Shown here piece after piece: positions 34,069 to 41,408 of a stretch of DNA of 64,000 nucleotides. This DNA comes from an uncultured Roseiflexaceae bacterium (lineage in GTDB: Bacteria > Chloroflexota > Chloroflexia > Chloroflexales > Roseiflexaceae). The notes under the pieces were generated by a model. That model made no database searches, was not told the origin of the DNA, and saw nothing but the letters and a program-made list of their open reading frames with translations. The position numbers and the translations under genes were made by a program. Location of the stretch: positions 44,603 through 108,602 of the forward strand of contig CALKHR010000191.1 of assembly GCA_937988885.1 (NCBI GenBank), read 5' to 3'. The first letter of the stretch is position 1, and each line of letters begins with the position of its first letter.

Positions 34069-34641
34069 TCACACTTGGGCGTGACGAAAGCAATCGATAA
34101 CATGGTCGTTCACCAAACCAACTGCCTGCATATAGGCGTAGCAAATAGTCGGGCCAACAAACTTGAAGCCTCGTTTGAGCAGATCCTTGCTCAACGCCTG
34201 TGATAGCGGTGTCTGAGCGGGCACTTCGCTGATCGAGCGCCATTGATTGCGGATCGGGGTGCCATCCACAAAACGCCAAAGGTAGGCGTCGAAGCTGCCG
34301 AACTCCGCCTGCACTTCGAGGAATGCTTGTGCGTTCTGCACTGCGGCGGCGATTTTTTGACGATTACGAATGATTCCAGGGTTTGCAAGGAGATCGGCTT
34401 GCTTCTGGGCATCGTAATGGGCAACCATGTGAGGATCGAACTGATCGAAGGCGAGGCGGTAGGCCTCACGTTTGCGCAGGATGGTGATCCAACTCAAGCC
34501 AGCCTGAGCGCCCTCGAGAATCAGAAACTCAAACAGACCGCGATCATCGTGCAGGGGTACGCCCCACTCCTGATCGTGGTAGTCTCGGTAGAGCGGATCA
34601 TCGCTCACCCACGAACAACGAATGACGTGTGGCTGTGTCAT
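34069..34641 (-). CDS. tag: DNA-3-methyladenine glycosylase I
   Basis: 190 residues. Base-excision repair of 3-methyladenine. Signature IRCSWVSDDPLYRDYHDQEWGVP contains the zinc Cys and His and the YHDxEWG motif; second zinc pair in NDHVIDCFRH at the C-terminus; GLSWITILRKREAYR and FKFVGPTICYAYMQA complete the fold. Start at ATG 34641. The promoter -10 box ends only 11 bases before it and no ribosome-binding site is present, so the transcript is probably leaderless. In-frame extension to 34830 lacks family sequence. Confidence 0.93.
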   Translation of the reverse strand: MTQPHVIRCSWVSDDPLYRDYHDQEWGVPLHDDRGLFEFLILEGAQAGLSWITILRKREAYRLAFDQFDPHMVAHYDAQKQADLLANPGIIRNRQKIAAAVQNAQAFLEVQAEFGSFDAYLWRFVDGTPIRNQWRSISEVPAQTPLSQALSKDLLKRGFKFVGPTICYAYMQAVGLVNDHVIDCFRHAQV

Positions 34642-34651
34642 GGTAGGCGGG

Positions 34652-34680
34652 AGTATATGCCGGATGCCAGCGCATGTCAA
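34652..34680 (-). promoter_or_regulatory. Promoter of tag, implying a leaderless mRNA
   Basis: On the minus strand TTGACA (34680-34675), 17 bases, TATACT (34657-34652). A start 6-8 bases downstream would fall at about 34644-34646, within about 5 bases of the ATG at 34641. Confidence 0.75.
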
Positions 34681-34918
34681 GCAAAAGACGTTTGTAGTGG
34701 GGAAGGCTCGCGTTTTCTCGCGCCAGATCACCGAGAGATATGTATCGCTCACACATATTCGTAAATATTTGGTTATGCACTTTAGCGCCAATAAACGCTT
34801 TAAGTAGATGAAATACGACGTTTTGAGCACACTTTAATCGGTCTTTAGTCCTACGATAAATGACAGCCACTACAACATCCCTGTGTTACAATGATCGTTA
34901 CAAATACCGCGACAAGTG

Positions 34919-34935
34919 TGTAGCGCTACGCTACA
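34919..34935. promoter_or_regulatory. Palindrome upstream of the STAND regulator
   Basis: TGTAGCG-CTA-CGCTACA, perfect 7-bp arms, 88 bases before the start codon of 35023. A possible -35/-10 pair, TGTAGC-N17-TACTAT, overlaps it, so it is positioned as an operator, perhaps for autoregulation. Confidence 0.45.
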
Positions 34936-35022
34936 GAGCAATACTATTCTAGGGTGCTTTACGGCTTTCACATGCCCTCAAACTGAGCTTTCGGTATTCA
35001 CTTACAATCGATAGAAATAACA

Positions 35023-37911
35023 ATGAACGAACCACTCACTTTTGGACGCTGGATCAAATTACTTCGTTCATCACTCGATTTAACTCAAGAGCGACTAGCT
35101 GAACAAGTTGGTTGTGCAGCCCAGACAATTCGAAGTTTTGAGAGTGGTATTCGTCGTCCTTCGCGTGAGTTGATTCTGCGGCTTGCAGATGCGCTTCAGG
35201 TGCCGGAACATCAGCTTACCGAATTTGTGCGTTTAGGGCGCACGCCGATCGAAAGCACCAACACGTCGCTGTACGATCACACGGAAGTGCAGGCCATCTC
35301 AAAGCCGTTTACCTCGCGGCGACCCCTGCCAAACCCACCGACTCAGATGATCGGGCGCGCGAACGAACAGGCCGAAGTAGTGCGGCGCCTGCGCGATCCA
35401 GCCAGCCGCTTGATCACGTTGGTTGGCCCCGGCGGGATCGGCAAAAGTCGCCTCGCGCTTCAGATCGCCAAAGAGCTAGAGACCATGTTCCCCGATGGCG
35501 TGGCGTTTGTGCCGCTCGCACCGGTTGCGAGCGCCGAGATGGTGCCACTTGCTATCGCCGAAGCGCTCAATAACCCCCTCTCCCGCGCTTCTCCCTCCGA
35601 GCAACTGTTGGAGATGCTGCGCGAGCGCGAGATGCTGTTGGTGATCGATAATTTTGAGCATTTGCTCGATGCCACACCCTTCTTCGCCGATATCCCCCGT
35701 CATGCGCCTGGTGTGCGCCTGCTGATCACGTCGCGCGAGCGGTTGCGCCTCAAGAGCGAGTGGGCGATCGAGTTGCCGGGTCTTTCAGTGCCCCTCAACC
35801 ACACGCGCACCGAGCTCGAAGCCTCGGAGGCGGCACAGTTGTTTATGGATCGGGTGGAGCGCATCGGCAGCGACATTTCGCTCACGCCGAGCAACCGCGC
35901 GGCGATCGCCCGCATCTGCAATCTGCTGGAGGGCACGCCCTTGGCGATCGAGTTGGCCGCCACGTGGACGCGCACGCTCTCATGTGATGAGATCGCCGAG
36001 GAGATCACCCGTAACCTCGACTTTTTAGCCCACGCCGACCGCGATATTCCGGCGCGCCACCAAAGCATGCGGGTGGTGATCGACCATTCGTGGCGCCTGC
36101 TGACGCCCAAGGAGCAGCAGGTGCTCGCGAGTTTGAGCGTGTTCCGTGGCGGATGTCGGCGTGCGGCTGCCGAGGCGGTGGTGCCCGCCGATCCCAACTC
36201 GCCCTATGTGCAAACCTCGCTGATCGGGCCGTTGGCCGCTCTCATCGACAAATCGCTGCTGCGGCGCGTGACCGATGCCGACGATACGCCGCGCTATATG
36301 ATGCACGAGTTGGTGCGCCAATATGCGGCATCGAAGTTGGCCGAGCAGCCGCAGCTCGCCGAGCAAGTGGCCGCCAATCACGCTACCTTCTATGCCTCGC
36401 TCCTAGCCGACCGCCTCAACTCGCTGCGCAGCATCAATCGTCCCTCCACGTGGGCCGAGCTCAACCCCGATATGGATAATGTGCGGCAGGCGTGGACATG
36501 GTCGCTGCAGCATCGGCGGCTCGATCTCATTCACAATATGGCCCGCAGTCTGCGCTCGATCTACGAGGATGCGAGCCTATTCCGCGATGGGCTGCGCTAT
36601 TTCGAGCAGGCGAGCCAGGTGTTGCGCACCGATGATCCCGCTTCATACACATCGAACAGCGATTATTCGCTGGCACTGGGCGAAGTGCTTAGTCATCAGG
36701 GCTATTTTGAGGCGCGCTGCGGCCATTTCGGCAAGGCCAGCACACTGTTGCGCGAAGGGCTTGCGCTGCTGCAACAGACTCCCGATCACTCCCTGATCGG
36801 CGAGACGCTCTACAGCTTGGGGTTGGCGGCCTACCAAATGGGCGAGTATGTCGAGGCGAACGCGCTGCTCCAAGAGTGTTTACGGCTTTGTGAAGAGCAA
36901 GGTCAGAGCGCGGCGTATCTGCACGCCCTCGCCCTGCACGTGCTGGGCCTGGTGTTCCACGCACAGGGCGATTCGGTTGGCGCAACACAGCTTTACGCCA
37001 AAGGGCTGATCAATTGGCGCGCCCACGGCAGCCCTCGCATGATCTCGTGTGGCCTGAGTTGCTACAGCTTTGTGCTGATCGATCAGGGCGATCTCACCCA
37101 AGCGCGGGTGGTGCTCCAAGAGTGCTTGCAGATCACTGGCGCGAACCGCGACCGCTGGGGCATTGGGTTCGCGCTGCTCCCGCTGGGCCGCGTGGCGCTC
37201 GCCGAAGGCCAACTGACCGAGGCGCGCTATCTGTGCGCCGAGGCTGTCGAGATCTTCCGCGATCTTGGGGATCGCTGGAGTTTAGGGCTTTCGCTGATCG
37301 CTGCTGGCCAAGTTGCGTTAGCCGATAACGATCCGCGCGCCGCTCGCCGTTATTTTATGGAGGCTGCGCAGCTCGCCAGCGAGAGTGAACTGGCGCCGAT
37401 TGTGCTCGATGCGGCGTTTGGGATCGCGCAACTGCTTGTGCGTACCGAGCAGTTTGAGGCTGCGGGCGAACTGCTCAATTACATTAAGAAGCATCCGGCC
37501 ACCGGTACGACGCTGCAGAGCCAGACCGTGACATTGTCGGCGTTGCTGCCGCAGAACACGGTCGCTGCACAGCCAATCGCTTCACAGCGCAACTTCGAGG
37601 AGCGCCTGCTCGAACTGACGCATCTGCTCGCCACCCTCGACGTGGTGCGCCCCACCCTACCGCTCCCGATTGTGCGCGACATCGCCGCCAACGATGGGCT
37701 GTTCCTGCCCGCCACGGGCGAGACGCTCACGCCCCGCGAGGTCGAGGTGCTGCGCCTGCTTGCGGTCGGCTCCAGCAACCCGCAGATCGCCGAGCAGTTG
37801 GTGATCAGCTTGCACACCGTCAAGAGCCACGTGGCCCACATTTTGAGCAAACTGCAGGTCTCCTCACGCGCTGAGGCAATGCTGCGCGCCCGCGAACTGC
37901 ATCTTGGGTGA
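35023..37911 (+). CDS. STAND regulator with N-terminal XRE HTH, NB-ARC ATPase, TPRs and C-terminal LuxR HTH
   Basis: 962 residues. XRE-type HTH at 8-62 (LTQERLAEQVGCAAQTIRSFESG), NB-ARC-like ATPase with Walker A VGPGGIGKSRLAL (Lys141), Walker B LLVIDNFEHLL and sensor-like LLITSRERL, a winged helix with LTPKEQQVLASLSVFRGG, tetratricopeptide-like repeats from about 500 to 830, and a LuxR/GerE HTH in the last 60 residues (LTPREVEVLRLLAVGSSNPQIAEQL...TVKSHVAHILSKL). Having DNA-binding domains at both ends is unusual. STAND proteins oligomerise on ligand binding. It lies 360 bases upstream of the duplicated secreted-protein genes on the same strand, which it may control (inference). Terminator follows. 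Confidence 0.9.
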   Translation: MNEPLTFGRWIKLLRSSLDLTQERLAEQVGCAAQTIRSFESGIRRPSRELILRLADALQVPEHQLTEFVRLGRTPIESTNTSLYDHTEVQAISKPFTSRRPLPNPPTQMIGRANEQAEVVRRLRDPASRLITLVGPGGIGKSRLALQIAKELETMFPDGVAFVPLAPVASAEMVPLAIAEALNNPLSRASPSEQLLEMLREREMLLVIDNFEHLLDATPFFADIPRHAPGVRLLITSRERLRLKSEWAIELPGLSVPLNHTRTELEASEAAQLFMDRVERIGSDISLTPSNRAAIARICNLLEGTPLAIELAATWTRTLSCDEIAEEITRNLDFLAHADRDIPARHQSMRVVIDHSWRLLTPKEQQVLASLSVFRGGCRRAAAEAVVPADPNSPYVQTSLIGPLAALIDKSLLRRVTDADDTPRYMMHELVRQYAASKLAEQPQLAEQVAANHATFYASLLADRLNSLRSINRPSTWAELNPDMDNVRQAWTWSLQHRRLDLIHNMARSLRSIYEDASLFRDGLRYFEQASQVLRTDDPASYTSNSDYSLALGEVLSHQGYFEARCGHFGKASTLLREGLALLQQTPDHSLIGETLYSLGLAAYQMGEYVEANALLQECLRLCEEQGQSAAYLHALALHVLGLVFHAQGDSVGATQLYAKGLINWRAHGSPRMISCGLSCYSFVLIDQGDLTQARVVLQECLQITGANRDRWGIGFALLPLGRVALAEGQLTEARYLCAEAVEIFRDLGDRWSLGLSLIAAGQVALADNDPRAARRYFMEAAQLASESELAPIVLDAAFGIAQLLVRTEQFEAAGELLNYIKKHPATGTTLQSQTVTLSALLPQNTVAAQPIASQRNFEERLLELTHLLATLDVVRPTLPLPIVRDIAANDGLFLPATGETLTPREVEVLRLLAVGSSNPQIAEQLVISLHTVKSHVAHILSKLQVSSRAEAMLRARELHLG

Positions 37912-38273
37912 AGCCTAGAACAACCTTCGGTTTTTGCAGTATGAGCGGCCTTAGGGCCGCTTTTTGATGCTGGGCGATACCTCAACGAGCAGTGCATCAG
38001 TGGTCGCTAAAGCTGCGATACGCCGCTTTCGCGAATGGGTCAATGGTTACACCCACGATCTACAACCTGTGATCTCCGCACTGTTACCTCAAATCGCTCC
38101 GATGAGTGATGCTCCTCTCGCTCCGCTCGACTAGTATCAACAAGCGTTGATCAGGTTTCACAGCTCGGCCTGATAACAATCGATAAAAATAAGGTTAATG
38201 GGCTTGAAAACGTGCTATTGGTGCCTTGGAAATGATAAGAGCTGAGAAGACATATTGAGAGGCAGTTACTTCG
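37912..38273. other. Terminator and duplicated upstream region of secreted repeat protein A
   Basis: 362 bases. Holds the terminator at 37944-37965 and, from 38084, a roughly 190-base upstream block that is repeated in diverged form before the second copy (41228-41408). A palindrome ATCAAC-AAGC-GTTGAT lies at 38136-38151; the second copy (41280-41295) keeps it with one change. Confidence 0.55.
37944..37965 (+). terminator. Intrinsic terminator of the STAND regulator
   Basis: AGCGGCC-TTAG-GGCCGCT followed by TTTT, 32 bases after the stop codon. Confidence 0.8.
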
Positions 38274-40919
38274 ATGAAGCGCTTAAGCACAATCCTCTAT
38301 CGACTTGTTGCATGTGGCATGCTGACAGTTCTATTGTTCACTCCATCAGCATTCGCCCAGATCACTGAACCGAATAACGATACAAGCCGTTCGGGCCTGG
38401 TTCCTCTCGAAGAATCACCTCGCCTTGATTATCTTGAGAGCGAGCCGATTGAGAACGAGCCTGCTGCTGAGGAGACAATTGTTGAGGAGCCAATCGCGGA
38501 CGAGACGATCGTCGAGGAGCCGAGCATCGAGCAGGAGATCGAGACGGCGACCGCGATTGAGCCTGCTGATATCACGCCACAAGCTGCTGGCGACGAGCGC
38601 TGGGATGATCGCTTTGGCATGCCAGGCTTGCCCGATAAAGTTACGGCCCTTACCCGCGCCGCCAATGGCACGCTCTACGCCGCTACTGGCACGTACAACG
38701 CGAAGGTGTGGCGCTGGGATGGACGCGCGTGGAAGGAGCTGACAGGTACCTTCAACGGTACCGTGCACGATATCGCCGTGAATGGCAACAACGTGTATGT
38801 GGTTGGCGAGTTCAGCAAAGTTGGCACTATCGCCGCGAACCAGATCGCCGTGTGGAACGGCACCACGTGGGCGCGCGTCGGCACTGGTGCTGGCCCACAA
38901 CTGGTCGGCTATTACGGCGATGTTCAAACTGGCACCGTGTACGCAGTTGCCTTCCTGGGTAGCAACCTGTACGTGGGTGGCAAGTTCAACCGGATTGGCG
39001 GCGTGAACGCCAACGGTATCGCCCGCCTGAACGGCAACACCTGGAGCGCGCTCGGCAACGGCGTTCGCATCGAGCACGACTTCGATCCACAGTACGAGTC
39101 GGGCATTGTGCGGGCGTTCGCGGTGGCCAACAACAAGCTGTACGTTGGCGGCGTGTTCGAGGTGGCTGGCAACCTCTACACCAATTCGATGGCCGTATGG
39201 GATGGCGGGAACTGGAGCGGTTTAGGCGGCGGCGTGATCGACGATGATCGTTCTCTTGACCCAGCCGGTATGGTGTTGGCCATCGCCATTAGTGGCAATA
39301 ACGTCTACATCGGTGGCAACTTCGACCATGCGGGCAACGTCGATGCGAAGAACATCGCGCGCTGGAACGGCACAAGCTGGAGCGCGCTCGGCGACGGTAT
39401 CATGGTCGAATTCGAAAGCGATTTCAGCGAAGTTGTCCAGTCGATCGTGGTGGTTGGCAACAACGTGTACATCGCTGGTAAGTTCGATACGGCTGGCGAT
39501 CAAGTCGCGCATCTCTTCGCGCGCTGGAATGGCACGAGCTGGAGCGCCCTGAACAACGATAAGAATTTCCAGCAATCCGACGAAGCCAATGTGCTGGCTG
39601 CTGGCCCCAACAACGGCGTGTACGTCGGCGGCACGTTCCGAATCGCAGGCACGTATCTGAGCAGGAATATCGGTCTGTGGACGGGTACGGCTTGGCAAGC
39701 GCTGGGCCAAGGTGCCACCGAGGGCATCTACATCGACAATGCAGCTCAGATTCGGGCCATGGCCTTCGATAACAACGGTCGCATCTATGTCGGTGGTCGC
39801 ATGGCGACAGTTGGTGGTATGCCCGTCAACAACATCGCGATGTGGGATGGCACCAAGTGGAATGCGCTCGGCAGCGGCACCGAGGGCAACGGCGGCCAGA
39901 ACGACGGCAGCGTCGAGGCGATGGTGTTGGTCGGCAACGATCTGTACGTCGGTGGCAACTTCACCAAGGCGGGTGGCGTCACCGCACAACACCTGGCCAA
40001 GTACAACATCGTCACGCGCCAGTGGTCGAGCGTTGGCGGCGGCCTCGACGGCCCCGTGAACTCGCTAACCTTCTCCAACGGCGAGCTGTACGTCGGCGGC
40101 AATTTCGAGTTGGCGGGCAGTGTTGAGGCTCTCGATGTGGCGGTCTGGAACGGTACACGCTGGCGCAAACTAGGCAATTCGCTGCAGATCTTCCAGGTGT
40201 TCGACTCTTGTAACGAGCAGAGCACGATGGTATACGACGTGAAGGTGCAGGGCAACCTGGTCTACATCGGCGGCAACTTCCGGGCGGTCTATCGTGGCAC
40301 AGGCAACATCTGCCAGGCGAGCAGCTACATTCTGGCGAACCACCTGCTGATCTTCGATCAGAACACCAATCAGTGGTTCACGCTGGGCAAGGGCACGCCG
40401 GGCGTGTCGGGTGGCACCAAAGTGTATGCGCGTCCGGTGAGCGCGCTGCAGGCCAAGGGCGAGTACCTGTACGTAGGCGGGCACTTCACCAAGGCTGGCG
40501 ATGTGGCGGCCTCGAACTTGGCGCGCTTCAAGCTCGATGGCACCTGGACATCGCTTGGCGGCGGTGTGAGCGGCACAGGCTATGATGGTGCGCTCACGAC
40601 TGGCCCCGAGGTGCGCAGCTTGTGGCTGGAAGGCAACGACCTGTATGTCGGCGGCGACTTCACGGCGACGGGTGGCACGGCTGCGCGCAACTTGGCGCTC
40701 TACAACATCGGCACCAATAGCTGGAGCACAATCGGCAGCGGCGTCCACGATCCAAACGGCAGCACCACGGTGATGAGCCTCCTGCGTGCGCCCGCTGGCC
40801 TGTACGTCGGTGGCAAGTTCCAGACGGCTGGTTTGCACTCGTCGGTCGGCATTGGCTTCTGGAATATGGGGCCGCTGCCCATCCAGAACAAGCGCATCTT
40901 CCTGGCGGGTATCTTCTAA
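38274..40919 (+). CDS. Secreted 13-repeat propeller-like protein A
   Basis: 881 residues. Signal peptide MKRLSTILYR...SAFAQ (about 29), then an acidic Glu/Ile/Ala-rich linker (about 45-100), then roughly 13 repeats of 50-60 residues, each with a [LVI]YVGG-x-F strand, a small turn (AGG/VGG) and an xW-x-G-x-W-xxLG strand. This pattern resembles Rax2/kelch-like beta-propeller blades; two propellers of 6-7 blades would fit. No enzyme motif. The C-terminus KRIFLAGIF resembles the short hydrophobic tails common on secreted Chloroflexota proteins. Paralogue of 41409-44039; monocistronic with its own terminator. Surface or matrix role inferred. Confidence 0.85.
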   Translation: MKRLSTILYRLVACGMLTVLLFTPSAFAQITEPNNDTSRSGLVPLEESPRLDYLESEPIENEPAAEETIVEEPIADETIVEEPSIEQEIETATAIEPADITPQAAGDERWDDRFGMPGLPDKVTALTRAANGTLYAATGTYNAKVWRWDGRAWKELTGTFNGTVHDIAVNGNNVYVVGEFSKVGTIAANQIAVWNGTTWARVGTGAGPQLVGYYGDVQTGTVYAVAFLGSNLYVGGKFNRIGGVNANGIARLNGNTWSALGNGVRIEHDFDPQYESGIVRAFAVANNKLYVGGVFEVAGNLYTNSMAVWDGGNWSGLGGGVIDDDRSLDPAGMVLAIAISGNNVYIGGNFDHAGNVDAKNIARWNGTSWSALGDGIMVEFESDFSEVVQSIVVVGNNVYIAGKFDTAGDQVAHLFARWNGTSWSALNNDKNFQQSDEANVLAAGPNNGVYVGGTFRIAGTYLSRNIGLWTGTAWQALGQGATEGIYIDNAAQIRAMAFDNNGRIYVGGRMATVGGMPVNNIAMWDGTKWNALGSGTEGNGGQNDGSVEAMVLVGNDLYVGGNFTKAGGVTAQHLAKYNIVTRQWSSVGGGLDGPVNSLTFSNGELYVGGNFELAGSVEALDVAVWNGTRWRKLGNSLQIFQVFDSCNEQSTMVYDVKVQGNLVYIGGNFRAVYRGTGNICQASSYILANHLLIFDQNTNQWFTLGKGTPGVSGGTKVYARPVSALQAKGEYLYVGGHFTKAGDVAASNLARFKLDGTWTSLGGGVSGTGYDGALTTGPEVRSLWLEGNDLYVGGDFTATGGTAARNLALYNIGTNSWSTIGSGVHDPNGSTTVMSLLRAPAGLYVGGKFQTAGLHSSVGIGFWNMGPLPIQNKRIFLAGIF

Positions 40920-41408
40920 ACCGATATTCCACCAAGGACGAAGGGGGTTTGGCGTCACGCCAAGCCCCTTTTGTGTTGATGAGTGTCTCATGAGGTCATC
41001 GGATGGTATGAGTGGTATGACAAGCGTGGTGTAAGAGTAGGACAAACAGTATGACAAATGTTTTGCATTGATATCGTATCACTCTATGGGTTTTTTCACT
41101 TTTCAAAATAAGAAACAAACTCTATACGTCTTAGCAAACCTTTATTGATTGCGAAGCCATCTTATCCACTCAATTGTAAGCAAATAAACTGTCTCTCACG
41201 AGTTGGCAAGGTATCATCCTGGCAGCATTACCTCAAATCGCTCTAACGAGTGATGCTCCTCTCGCTCCGCTCGACTAGTATCAACTAGCGTTGGTCAGGT
41301 TTCACAGCTCGATCTGATTGCAATCGATAAAAATAAGGTTAAAACGTGCTATTGGGTGCCTTGGGAACAACGAGAGCTGGGAAGACATACTGAGAGGCAG
41401 TTACTTCA
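40920..41408. other. Intergenic region between the two secreted repeat genes
   Basis: 489 bases: terminator (40944-40968), an AT-rich stretch about 41040-41210 with nothing recognisable, then the diverged copy of the upstream block (41228-41408). Confidence 0.55.
40944..40972 (+). terminator. Intrinsic terminator of secreted protein A
   Basis: GGGGTTTGGCG (40944-40954), TCA, CGCCAAGCCCC (40958-40968), then TTTTGTG. Nearly the same terminator follows gene B. Confidence 0.8.

Larger units (their letters stand above)
34642..35022. other. Divergent control region between tag and the STAND regulator
   Basis: 381 bases, AT-rich. Holds the tag promoter (34652-34680), two GTTACAA direct repeats near 34884-34902 and the palindrome at 34919-34935. 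No gene seen. Confidence 0.5.
38084..40972. repeat. Tandem duplication, unit A (upstream region, gene, terminator)
   Basis: This 2.9 kb unit recurs at 41228-44090 with an offset of 3117 bases over its 3' part. Tracts 39819-40015 (197 bases) and 40464-40852 (389 bases) are identical to unit B; the rest is clearly diverged. This patchwork suggests gene conversion or strong selection on parts of the protein. Confidence 0.8.

Noticed and set aside
40920..41408. Assembly duplication of the secreted repeat gene
   Set aside because: The copies differ at many positions in upstream region, linker and middle blades, so this is a real duplication, although long reads would settle it.
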